From Acanthosoma haemorrhoidale (Eukaryota; Arthropoda; Insecta; Hemiptera; Acanthosomatidae), in contig OV884013.1 in assembly GCA_930367205.1 (NCBI GenBank), positions 120,443,827 to 120,507,826 of the forward strand: 64,000 bases of DNA, read 5' to 3'. The notes under the pieces were generated by a model. That model did not search any database. It saw only the letters and a program-made list of their open reading frames with translations, and was not told the DNA's origin. Made by a program: the position numbers and the translations under genes. This document shows positions 45,876 to 56,698 of the stretch, piece after piece (the stretch's first letter is position 1; the number at the start of each line of letters is the position of its first letter).

Positions 45876-46735
45876 CAGGACTAGGCCTGTGCTGTCTAAA
45901 GAAGCTGGTCTATAGATAATAAAGCATAATAACTTGACTGACAATACAGCCAAATGTCTCCAACATTTCCAGAATGGGATCATGAGAAAAGTGGTCCGAC
46001 ATACCTCTGTCGAGAGGCTAAAGAACGCCCACCCGTAACTTGGTGTGCCGTCGGTGGGTGAGTTCATCCGCCGGAGACACATCAAGTTTTTCGACTCGTT
46101 GCAGCATCTGACCAACCCAGTGTTTAACACTATTGCCCTGCCACCCCTCCCGCATCAATGGCAACAGATTGTTGGGGAAAAATTAGGTTAAGAATTAGTA
46201 TATAAGTTAGTTTTAAATTTGATCAAAAAGGTGAGCCTCATCACCTTTATTAGTCAGGTCAGTCCAGTCATGTATAATGTGTATCATTATACTTGTTTAT
46301 TTATTATATAATTTTTATAAAATAACACACTGCTATCCGACTAAATAAGACTGCACTACATGCCTAGAGAGACTCTAGGCCTAGCCACCAGTGGACTCTC
46401 ACCACTGTACCGGAACTATCAACCTCTACCGATGCTTCCCACACTCCTTAATTTCCTCACACCACCTTCAAGCAGGTACTCCTATAACAAGAATCCGCTC
46501 AACCCAAATATCCCTTTATTTTTCCCTCATCCTTAATCTTATAATTTGAGAACTAAGAAAAAATAAAAATAGAAAAAAATAAAATAAAATAACAAAACCT
46601 GTATATAATGTAGCGACGCTAGAGGAAATACAAAAATAATTTGTAAATAGATTCGCCTGAGGATCTATAATTGTATATAATTATCTGTGAATTTACAGGG
46701 GCTAGGAAGGAAAAAAAGAAAAAGAAAAAAAAGAA
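45876..46735 (+). mobile_element. Non-LTR family 2, longest 3' copy
   Basis: The ORF2 end reads AKCLQHFQNGIMRKVVRHTS, then after a stop GVPSVGEFIRRRHIKFFDSL and QHLTNPVFNTIALPPLPHQW, ending at TAA near 46190. The 3' UTR matches 43.8-44.3 kb throughout, including the CT-rich stretch and the hairpin (GTAGCGACGCTAG here), and ends with GGGGCTAGGAAGG plus A-rich sequence. The same strand and order as 43.7-44.3 kb suggest repeated insertion or tandem duplication. Confidence 0.85.
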
Positions 46736-48514
46736 GCATATTTAGGGATTTATCTATATGAGTACATAAGCAATTAAATAAACAATTATACTTATGGTGC
46801 TATTACTCATGAGATGATGAAGTTAATTGAGGCTGTAGTTGGTAGATAGCACTTCACGCAATGAAGTCAACTATGAACCGTCATTTCGATTGCTAGGGAG
46901 GTTTGTTTATTAATTATTGAAGTTAGACCTCATTTCCCTATGCACTCAGACCTGAAAATATCCCTAGGGCTACTAAGTCAAACTAATAACAATAATGTTA
47001 TTAAATAAAAAAACAGCAGGTTGACATTAAGAAGAATGGGTTTTAGGCGTGTTTCTGCTGGATCATAACACGATTAAGTCACAGCTATCATAACGATGTT
47101 TGAGAATAACGATCACTGTCCTGTATCCCCTCTCCTGGGGTATTGTATCGATTCTCGTTCGCTTTAATGAAGTTCCCAGTTGTTGCTTTGCACGGGGGGA
47201 GGGGGGGATGTCTCTCATAAACTCAGAGGCAGCCTCCTATGAAACTTATGATAGCGGACAGTGCCGGAAAAAATATATCAAGAGAAAAATGTCGGGTTAT
47301 GAAAAATGCATAGACTCTTTTATGTCAGAGGAAGTCACACGTGGCGTGGACTCCGGTGATGGAGTGTGCGGACACAACTTGTTATCGCAGGATGAACTCG
47401 CACAACTCTTTAGATGTTTTTAGGGCTCAACTTATACTTGGAAGCTACTGCGATTAACGCCTCTTCTATAAACAATCTGTCAATTATCTGCTAGGTACAA
47501 TTTTTTTTTTCCAAACTAAAAAATAAATAAACTAATAGCCTAGACGTTTATTTCAATATATCATATTTATTTAAATACTCGAGATATAATAGGAAGCTAT
47601 TGGACAGAGAAACAGTTATAGACATGTTTGGATTGATATAGCTATTTTAAATTAATAAAAAGTATTCCTGATTATACTCCGGTGGTCCAAATCATCTTGG
47701 CACAGACGAGAGATGTACCGTTGGTAATGGAGTGCTCTTAAGCTTGGCCTTAGTGTTACCTTGAGATGCGAATGAACAAATCTTTGCAATATTATTGGAA
47801 AAATACACTGACTACTTTGGGTAATGAAGCTTGCTGCTATTTGACCTAAAAGACAACCTGTGCCGCTTCTTCGTGTATAGAACAATTACTTTCTATGAGA
47901 AATTGCTGTCCTGTACTGAGTAGTTATTGCCAATAAAACGAAAGCAATTTAGAATCGTCTATAAACAATACCTTTGGGTATGGAGTAAAGAAACTGTACC
48001 GGTATGTTTTTAGGATTCCGCACGAGTTACTTAAAAGTTTATTAAACGAAAAATACTTATTTCATTTCAGTTTAATTCATTTACTCTTAAAAAAGGTTTA
48101 CCCTTTGAAATGAAGGTTTGTTTAAAAAACCCCCCAAAAAAACCTATCTAATTTGTTTTGAGTAACCCCCTTTAATGTTCCCTTAACCAGAAGAGAAAAG
48201 CAAAAATTTTAAAAGGGGTGATTTCTGCACCGGGATATAAACGACAATAACAAATGAAATATGAACGGCACTAAACTATTGTTTTTCAATACACTCAATT
48301 ATTATTATTATTTAACCAGCAGAAATTTAGAATCATACAATTAATATACCTAGTAGCCAAGTACTGAACCTGATAGCAGAAAATAATCCGATCAATATGA
48401 CCCTGGTCAGGAAATATTTTAATTACTTTTTCGATTTGTCTTCCGTTTTTTATCTTCAACGACACAGACATAGGTAAATGTCGAAACGTCGCAAGTAATT
48501 ATAATTTCTTAGTT
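46736..48514. other. No gene established
   Basis: A 107-codon plus-strand frame at 47100-47423 crosses a G run and has no recognisable similarity. 48115-48160 shows unusual alternation of A and C homopolymers. Confidence 0.35.
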
Positions 48515-48810
48515 ATAGGCCTCGTGACCTGATATTAATGCGTTACAGTGGGAGTCCCGGCAATGGCCAGTTTCTACAATCATGTCCTGAGCGTCTGTGG
48601 CTCTCGCGCTATTGGTCAGCCTCCGCTGGCTCTTGTCCAGTGACGCGGCTGACGGAGGAGCGTCAGGGACTTCCCAAGACTCCGCTTCCTCTTTCGAACG
48701 CGAGGGAGGTGACAACCATGTGGACTTGGGAGGTCTCTGGGCTGTTTGTAAATACGGCATGAATGAGCGGGTGAATGAAAATCAAAGGCAGATTATAATT
48801 TTATCATAAA
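48515..48810 (+). mobile_element. Jockey-like family 1, 3' UTR copy
   Basis: From GGCCTCGTGACCTGATATTA (end of ORF2) through the UTR; the ATAATAAAG end has become ATAAAAAATCTG, with AT-rich DNA following. Confidence 0.75.
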
Positions 48811-49406
48811 AAATCTGTTAATAAAATAATAATAAATAAAAAATAGTAAATGAATTGTAAGAAGGATATTATTTTCACTTTTTTCTCATTAGCATCCTTC
48901 ACAGTACCATATATTATTTAAATTCATAAATAGTTTAGCCGAAAGTCTCCTTTAGTGTTGTGTGGTTGATGAAATGCGATCGACGAGTGGCAGAATATTG
49001 GACGTGAGCTCTCCAGTAAATGGGCAAGCTATTTCATGGCCAGCAGCGATGCAGCAAAGAGAATCGCGGTTACTACGGAACCCTTTTAACGATTTTCTTC
49101 CTGCGATTTTAGGGGTGAAAAATTTCTAGTTTTAGTGATATGATATTTGCTTAGTCGTAAACTCTAGCAGTAGCTTATATCCTGGAGTACCTTAAAGTTT
49201 TATTTCGTTGGTTGGAATATAGCGACCGTTCTGCCTTGGGGATTATGGAAAATGACCCACCCACCTTCCATGCATTAATGCGCAATTAGTATTCAGGTCA
49301 AAGTAAAAATAAATTAACACTTTTTTCTTGTAAATTATTTATTAAAAATTATATAGAAAATGCCGTGGAGCTCTGGTTTTTTTTTTTTAATTTTTAGTAG
49401 TATAAT
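48811..49406. other. No feature recognised
   Basis: AT-rich sequence between two oppositely oriented family 1 ends. Confidence 0.4.
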
Positions 49407-49846
49407 TCCTTTATTGTGCAATAATTACAATCTGCCTTTTATAAGGCAATAAGTAATTAAGATATATGCTCTCATTCATACAATATTTACAGTTCATCAT
49501 TCACTCGCTCATTCATACAATATTTACAGACAGCCCAGAGACCCCCCAAATCCACCGCAAAGAGAAAGCGGAGTCTTGGGAAGTCCCCCACGCTCCTCCG
49601 TCAACCGCGTCACCGGATACTAGCCAGTGGAGGCTGACCAAGAGCGCGAGAGCCACAGACGCTCAGGACATGATTGGAGAGACTGGCCATTGCCAGGACT
49701 CCCACTGTCACGCGTTTATAGCAGGTCACGAGGCCACTGCTGTTTCAGTCTCCGGGGAGGATTATAGGGATGAGTGGCGCAGTGCATTGACTGTGCTACA
49801 GGATTAGGCTACTGTGGAATTTCGTAAACTTGGAAGGGATGAGTTT
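49407..49846 (-). mobile_element. Jockey-like family 1, 3' end
   Basis: The complement of ATTGCACAATAAAGG lies at 49409-49424. It carries the whole 3' UTR and the ORF2 tail to about the LIPSKF coding region. The opposite strand has a 113-codon open frame over it, antisense to the element. Confidence 0.8.
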
Positions 49847-50462
49847 AATTTTTTATGAGTTTTTTATGAGTTAATTTTTAAACGACTGGATTGTTGGCAT
49901 TATTATATTGATCTGCATGAATCGATAGCTGAAAGAAAATTTTTTTTTTTCATCCATCCTGCATATTATATATTTCATAGCAAGTAATAGTAGTTGTGCT
50001 AATTAGGGAAACATATTTCTTTTCACTTTACGTAATTTCCCAGGATTAAGTATCTAGAATGGGACTTAGCCTTAATATATCCCTGAAGAGTAAAGGAGAT
50101 TAGTATGAATTTTGTTTTGTCATCGGTTAGTTGAGTATTTAGTTGAGCTGAGACAAGAACAGTTCTATCTGCTTTTTGAAAAGTCCCAGTAAAGCGGATG
50201 AAAAAGAGGCTTAGTATGAAATTGTCTAAGATTGGGAAGTAGGGACGGGACTGTTGAGTTATCTTGTGATGGTCGGACAGATGTAGATGTAGCTCTGCAA
50301 AGAAAGGAACGTAGGTGTCCATCTTACCCTGCAAGCCGACCCTTCTTTTTGAAATTTTATCGAAATATTTGTTATAGCCAAGATAGCCCCACTAACTGAA
50401 CCTTCGGTATATTGCCCCATGGCTGTCATTCCATTAACAATATTTTACCATGTTATTTAATA
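49847..50462. other. No gene recognised
   Basis: A 103-codon minus-strand frame (50023-50334) shows no recognisable domain; treated as unsupported. Confidence 0.35.
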
Positions 50463-51293
50463 AAGCGTGTCCCAGAATTACCGCAAGATTTGAATTTGCC
50501 GCCATTTGTGCAGTAAAGTGCTGGCAACCCTAAAAAAAAAACAATTTGACAGCTGACAGTTTAGGGTTAGTAAACATGGAGCGTTACACGATAGAACAAC
50601 GTGTCTTTATTGTAGGACATTATCTCAAAAATAATGAAAGTTTGGCGGCCGAAGTTCGAAAATTTCATAGTGTTTTGACTTCATCAACTGTGAAGAGACT
50701 AATTGAAAAATTTAGGGAGACTGGATCAGCTGGTACAAAAACAAGCTGTTCAAATGTCAATATCCAAGTAGTAGAGAGTGTTATTGAAAATCCTAACACA
50801 GCTCTTTGTGTTGAAATTGGATGATATTGATGTGGCCAATATGAGGTTTCAACAAGATGGTGCCACATGCCATACAGCCCATGAAACAATTCAAATACTG
50901 CATGAGACATTTCCAGGTCGTGTACTCTCTCGTTTCGGTGATCAGAATTGGCCCCCTAGATCGTGTGATTTAACACCTTTAGATTTCTTTTTATGGAGTT
51001 ATTTGAAGTCAAAGGTGTATGTCAACAAGCCCACATCCACCCGTACATTAAAAGAGGAAATTCAACGCTGCTTCAACGAAATTCGACCACATTTATGCCA
51101 AATGGTCATGATAAATTTCGACAAAAGAGTGCGTATGTGCCAGCAAAGTCGTGGAGGCCATTTTCCCGATGTGTTATTCCATAAAGAACTACATCCTATT
51201 TACTTTATAATTCAATAAGAAAATAACAACAAAAATACTAAAAACTGTGTTTTCTATTTAAATCAAATCTTGCGCTAATTATGGGACACCCTT
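50463..51293 (+). mobile_element. DD41D mariner-type non-autonomous element, best-preserved C-terminus
   Basis: Ends read GTGTCCCAGAATTACCGC (50467 on) and ATTATGGGACACCC (to about 51291). The plus strand encodes MERYTIEQRVFIVGHYLKNN and the helix-turn-helix (50576 on), then, after the same internal junction (ESVIENPNTALCV, frameshift), KLDDIDVANMRFQQDGATCH, SCDLTPLDFFLWSYLKSKV and RVRMCQQSRGGHFPDVLFHK to a normal C-terminus. Second and third catalytic Asp are both present with 41 residues between; the first is in the deleted part. It has also lost the TKYGRN segment. Confidence 0.93.
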
Positions 51294-53885
51294 TATTATA
51301 CACAACCCCTCAACTACCTATAATAAACTATACAACAGCCCTTTTCTGATAACTTTCCATTTTATGATTTAGGAAAACATAATTTTCAAGAATGTTAATT
51401 TTAAACTTATTAAGTGTTCTTGTCCCGGGTAATTAGTTTGGCCATTATGTATTTTTTTTTTTGCATTGACTCGGTGCGACAGGTGTTGAATACCTTAAAG
51501 CTGTAGTTATGTTAATTTTATTCAAAAAAAAATTAGGGCTTCTTTAGCTTCCCTGCTTTTTCTGTTTTTGGAACGAAGTAATCGTAATATTGTTTTATAA
51601 TATATATATAATAAATAATTAAGTGGAGCTAAGGCAATTATGCTTATTCTTATCTTATATTAGTGCTGCAGATCTGTTGCTCATGGAATTTGAGTCCCTC
51701 AGTGGGTCTGCTTCCATAAACCATTAACTATTGTACGTAGGCAGTTATGTAGCCTCCGCAGTAATACCGTGTACCATACACGAGCACAGAAAGTGTATGT
51801 TTTTGTTAGTATGTATTTTACATTTGGCAGCCTATATGTTTCTTTCCATAGATTTTTTTCTTACAGTCATTCGCTTTATTTCCGCAGAATTATGTTTGGC
51901 AGTGAATATTTAGGATGCCAAGTCGGGGAAAGGAGCACATCTTCAGTTATATAATGTTAAGAATATTATAATGCTAATATTATATTTAACGCTAAAAGTA
52001 GAAGCAAGCCCCTTCTACTGTATACCTGCCTCGTGACTTCATGGAAGTCACTGGTGTTTCCTGTTATTTTTAAGTAAGCAACCGCATCTCTCCAAGACCT
52101 CCCTACTTCCCAGAATCTTATCCTTTTCTTGTACATATATGTCTCAGCTTTAGCCCCAGACCACACTTGTTCATAGACCTTCCACCCAGTATGTAGTAAC
52201 GTAACTCTTAATATTTGTATATACCAATGTTTTGATTGTACTTCATAATAAAGCTTTTCTTTCTTTTCTTTTAAAAGACTCTCCTCTACAAAGATTATTT
52301 AACTTAAGACAAATCTTAGTCTACATCTTTTTACCTAACGTTGGGTATTATGTACCATGACCCGACTTGGCTTTTATGGTCGTGATATGGTTTAAGGGGG
52401 AGTCTATGGAGGCTCATGCTAAAAATTTACTGCATTATTAAATTAATTTTCTGCCGGTTTCGGGAATTGTACCCCCGTATTCTAAAAAAGGAAATGCTTT
52501 GAATCCCTGGTTCAGCTCAATAGCTACCTCAGATTTGCTGTTATTCTTTCATTGAGGTCGCTGCTTCAGTTTTTCTACGAGCCTGTTTAGCGAAGGATAT
52601 TAAATCAAGTGCTGTCGGTGGTTTCAGTAAAAAAACCAATTACAAGGAGACAGAAGTTTTTCTATTCGGGGTACTGGTCAGTTTTCAGGGTTTTGTTCGT
52701 GTATCTCGATTCAGAAACCGTTATTAGTCTCTCTGTTCAAGATAGTATGCAAGACACGACAATCACAGCCTTCTCTAGAAACGTTTCATTAGTAATTCTA
52801 AAAAACTGACTTTAGCTTAACTCAACTGTCAGTTTGTGCATCATATTTTTCAAACTAGTTTTATTTAAAGTTTCGATGACACTAAAATACAACCTAATTA
52901 GTATTAACTATTATTAGATAGCATTTTAACCTGATTAAGCTAATTAATAATTAAAAAATATTCTTCTATCTTACTGACTAGACTATCGAATTAACGATAG
53001 CTCTGATTGCTCAATTACGCAAAGTCATTATAACTGTCATTATGTATGTACTAATATAGGATATTTTGTTTTTTTCTTATTCCAGAGAAGTTAAAATAAA
53101 TGCAGCCTTATGCAAAATTAGAATTCGTAAATTATAATTATTAAACATATGTGAGTCCTGATTATGCATTGTATGTTGGCGATTTTTTTTACATAATATT
53201 AAAAGAAAAAAATCACTAAATTTGTGACGAACGATTGTTCACTTCATTGTTTTTTCACTTGGACTGTATGTGATATGGATCGACGGTTTTACTTCCTCTA
53301 TTAGTGCAAGATTAGAAATTGAAAAAAAAACATGGGACGAGTACAATATATTTTTTCAATAAAGGCACCATTGTGAATCCAATAAACCTTTGTATGTTTG
53401 ATTGTACTTACAAAGTTCCCTTGGGCCAAAGCTATACCTCAAAGGGATGATTTGTTTTCAGCCCTATATATCCTTCATCATCGTTACAACCCTTTCCGTA
53501 TTAAACTTGGGCTCATCAGCTTAGCTAACTTGAACTTTCGCGAACTCTGTTGGAATTTTGACGCTCAGATTAAAACGTTAGCCTCAATAATCTCTCTCTA
53601 TTATAAGGGACGGTTTGTCGCAAATGTTTTAAATAATTCCGACATTTACACCGCTAAAGTTATTCCAGTTTACATTTAAATAGTAGTTCAGTATTTCTTC
53701 AAAGGATTTTCAACTTCGAAAGGTATTCGAGCTAAAAGCGTCCTATTTCTAAATAATTTGAACACGAAATCATATTTCCATAGAGCTTCAATAACAGCTT
53801 TAACCAAATCATGCTATCATACTATCATGCTATCATACTATCATACTAGCAGGGCCGTTAACATATATGTATTTTAAATACGAAT
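51294..53885. other. AT-rich DNA, no gene recognised
   Basis: A possible poly(A) region, CATAATAAAGCTTTTC, lies at about 52247-52262 (plus), downstream of a moderately G/C-rich stretch (51990-52190). It could be the end of an unrecognised transcript or repeat. 53811-53850 is a short array of CTATCATAC/CTATCATGC. The frame 53398-53679 is not supported. Confidence 0.35.
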
Positions 53886-54170
53886 CAGCTTTATTATGAT
53901 AAAATTACAATCTGCCTCGTTGGGCAATAGGTAATTGTGATAAATGCTCTCATTCGTACCATATTTACTATTTTCATTCACAAAGTATTTACAAACAGCC
54001 CAGAGGCCTCCCAAGTCCACATGGTCGTCACCTCCCTCGCATGCGAAAGAGGAAGCGGAGTCTTGGAGACCCCCACGCTCGTCGGTCAGTCGCGTCATTG
54101 GATCCGAGCCAGTGGAGGATGACCAAGAGCGCGAGAGCCACATACGCTTAGGACATCTTAGGAGAACACA
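53886..54170 (-). mobile_element. Jockey-like family 1, 3' UTR copy with AATAAA
   Basis: The complement of AATAAAGCTG at about 53886-53895, then the 3' UTR on the minus strand; truncated before ORF2 near 54170. Confidence 0.8.
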
Positions 54171-55225
54171 TGCCACATGACTCTCTGAAAAGTTAAAAAA
54201 AAAAAATTACGTGATCTGAAAAAAAGGTTTTTATCGGATTCACCATGTTCACCTAACTTTTTGCCAACTGACATTTTACAGGGCGTTTGACGCATTTAAA
54301 AAAAAAAAAAAAAAAAAAACTATTTAAAAATGAAAAAGAGGTCAAATTTTGATTTCTTGCTAGGTGTTGGAACATTTTTTGGATAATTTGAACCAGCTCA
54401 GAGAAGGCTGTTGAGATGTTAGTGAGACATAAGTGGATTATGAGAATTTTGAGGTTCCAAGAAAAGCGACGGTTTTTGTTACGCAGTCTTTGCAACTGTG
54501 AGTTTCTTGTCAAGAATTGTTGTACAATTATGACCGGCAAGAAGTACTTTACATTTTATTTCAGGCGACCATAAATAAATATTGTGTTTAATTTATTATT
54601 TATTTAAAACTAATCATGCACATAAAACATTTTGATTGTATTTCCATGACTTATAACGTCTTCTTTAATGTAATAGCGGTTTCGACAGCTCTAAGCTGCC
54701 ATCTTCAGTTGTTTCTACAATCACATGATAAAAACTTTTACCTGCTCAAATATAGACATACTAATTATTACTATTATAGGTAAAATCGCCATTAATCTTT
54801 TGTGGTAAATTGACCATGACTTTCATTATCGTACATATATTTTAACTATTATGTATTTTTATTTAATTTTTTAAATACAACCTTTGTTATATTTCGTGAC
54901 AAACTACACATTTTTTAATAATAGCATATGACGTGTACGTACGTACGTAACTGAAATTATTATTAAAATTATTGACAATAACCATCATGAAAGTATGGTA
55001 TGTGAAATTGATATATTTTGTCCATGTTTACTCGTGAAGATAACTCTTTGAAAGTCCGACTTGGGGGTGTAATAAAAATACTTTGGGAGCCAAGCCTTTT
55101 ATTCAAAATGACTTATTATAGCTTTAAGATTTCTATTGTCCCTTCATAGACGGCGAGACAACTGATCCTTGGATGAAGAAATAAATTAAGGCTATGGTGA
55201 TGAGGTTGTCTAGGCGATAGATTGA
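54171..55225. other. AT-rich DNA with a structured segment
   Basis: Apart from the inverted-repeat segment at 54633-54723 (listed separately), an A run at 54297-54319 and ACGT repeats at about 54936-54951, nothing is recognised. Confidence 0.4.
54633..54723 (-). repeat. Inverted-repeat segment with CTGAAGA ... GAAAC hairpin
   Basis: TGATTGTA at 54633-54640 is matched by its complement at 54716-54723. Read on the minus strand, the interior has CTGAAGA (54708-54702), a perfect 6-bp stem (GGCAGC/GCTGTC, one G-T pair) around a 5-nt loop, and GAAAC (54683-54679). This motif combination is common in animal repeats and looks like part of a hammerhead core, but no full ribozyme fold could be drawn. 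Confidence 0.4.
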
Positions 55226-55399
55226 CTTATCGCTCGCTCAATCTTCTAAGCATATCGAGCACACAGACCTCCTCGACAGATAGTAGCGGGTGGGGGGGGG
55301 TGGTTGCTTGAGGGGGTGGGGGACGGGCCTGCGCAGCGGGGGCGGCCGATGGAGCCAGTTGACGGCCGAGCCCGGACCCGTGGACCTTGTACAGTGGAG

Positions 55400-55769
55400 G
55401 ACCCTGGAGCCGTGGACTAGAAGCCCGCGATGGGTGAGACCGACCTGCCCGGTCCACTCACCGTACAGGGCCCCCTTCCCGGGGCCTTACTGCCCCGTCA
55501 CGCCGCCCCCTTTCATGCACCACCACGCGCCACCGCCCCCGCGCCTCCGCTTCCTCGGCCACCACTCGTCCTTGTCGCAGCTCCACGGCAGCTACCACCA
55601 GCTCCACCACCAGGTAGGCAGTAGCTGCTGGGCCATGGACGGCCCCCAAGAACACAACCACCACCACCAGCCGTTCAACGCGGACCCCGACTGGCGGGGC
55701 TCCACTTCCAAATGGGTACGGGGACAGGACTGTCTTTCCTCTTCAAATGTCATGCCTCGCGTAGTTTAG
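55400..55769 (+). CDS. Candidate exon(s) of an unknown His/Pro-rich protein
   Basis: In an AT-rich neighbourhood this patch is strongly G/C-rich, and one frame is open for about 160 codons (55290 to the stop at 55769). The translation is rich in His and Pro (YCPVTPPPFMHHHAPPPPRL, then GHHSSLSQLHGSYHQLHHQ, then GPQEHNHHHQPFNADPDW). Low-complexity His/Pro/Gln stretches of this kind are common in insect transcription factors and other nuclear proteins, but no domain is present. Possible splice donors lie at CACCAG|GTAGGC (about 55613) and AAATGG|GTACGG (about 55713). A second frame (from 55430) is also open, so the frame is uncertain. It may be a first exon, a CpG-rich promoter, or neither. Confidence 0.35.
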
Positions 55770-56106
55770 GGTTTTGTCCATGCACGAATGACTTTTTCTA
55801 ATAGTAATTCACTAAAATGCTGATTACTACATCTTAGAGATCGTTAGTCTCTCTCTAGTAGTTCATAATAAAATAATGCCTTTCATCATTGCAGTATCAA
55901 GTGATACTTTCTTGTGGAATATGCGCTTTGTCAATGCCATATTGATAGTTCAAGCCTATTTACATTTAATATATTATGAAATCCAAGTATTCAATTTAAT
56001 ACTACTATAACCGGTGGCATTGTTGAAAAGGTCTTATTGACAAAAAAAAAAGACGTTTTGTCCGTCAAAAAAATAAAGTTCAGTTCTTTTTGCGATAATT
56101 TAATAA

Positions 56107-56230
56107 TTATTTTAAAACCTGGTGATGGTAGTCTAGCCTGCCTCGGGGTTGATATCTTTCCAGGTCTCATCCAGATATCATTCATTGCTTCCTTATGGAC
56201 CTTGTCCAGCTGGTGCCAGGAATGGTGGGT
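56107..56230 (-). CDS. Weak candidate exon or repeat remnant
   Basis: The minus strand reads WTHHSWHQLDKVHKEAMNDI then WMRPGKISTPRQARLPSPG, with no stop, ending at a plausible donor CACCAG|GTTTTA. The composition looks protein-like. The opposite strand is also open for 169 codons (56037-56546), so the coding direction is uncertain. I do not recognise a family. Confidence 0.2.
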
Positions 56231-56640
56231 CCACTTGAATTTTATCACATTCCGTCATTTTCTTTCTAGCTCCAGCCACAACAAAAAACTCCAGCGTGGA
56301 ATTGAAGATTTTGTCATTTTCCAAGGCTCCACAATTCCGTTTTTAATCCTAATCATCAATTCCACATTGTTCTGTTTCCTACCTCCATTGTACAGGAAAC
56401 TCTCCCGACTTTCTGGACACCAATGGACAAGGATTACTACAATAATGTATTATAATAATAATTCCATAATAAAGCTATTTATCTGCGTCTTTCAATTAGT
56501 TTTTACTCATAAAAAAAAACAACATGTATTCGTAATTAATGCATAATTATTCATTTGTTAAAAAAACAAAATAGTGAATCAAGTGATACTTGGTTAGTTT
56601 CAACATGAGTTATTTCAAATAAGTGCCCAAACTAGGGAAA

Positions 56641-56698
56641 TGGTGCAGTGGTTATGGTTAACTAACTGTTCACGATGCGAAGGCTCTTTGTTCATATC
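56641..56698 (+). repeat. Possible tRNA-derived SINE head
   Basis: TGGTGCAGTGG at 56641-56651 matches the Pol III A box well, followed by GTTA. 37 bases further, TTGTTCATATC (56688-56698) resembles a degenerate B box. Between them, ACGATGCGAAGGCTC resembles the anticodon-arm region of tRNA-derived SINEs. It does not fold as a working tRNA. Confidence 0.35.

Noticed and set aside
47100..47423. 107-codon plus-strand frame with Cys residues
   Set aside because: Crosses a G run, has no signal peptide pattern I trust and no recognisable similarity.
52247..52262. CATAATAAAGCTTTTC as the 3' end of another family 1 copy
   Set aside because: Only the poly(A) signal words match; the upstream sequence does not resemble the family 1 UTR.
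53398..53679. 93-codon plus-strand frame (MIVLTKFPWAKAIPQRDD...)
   Set aside because: No domain, no splice signals and AT-driven composition; no second line of support.
56037..56546. 169-codon plus-strand frame
   Set aside because: Hydrophobic and low-complexity; the opposite strand over 56107-56230 looks more protein-like, so coding on the plus strand is not supported.
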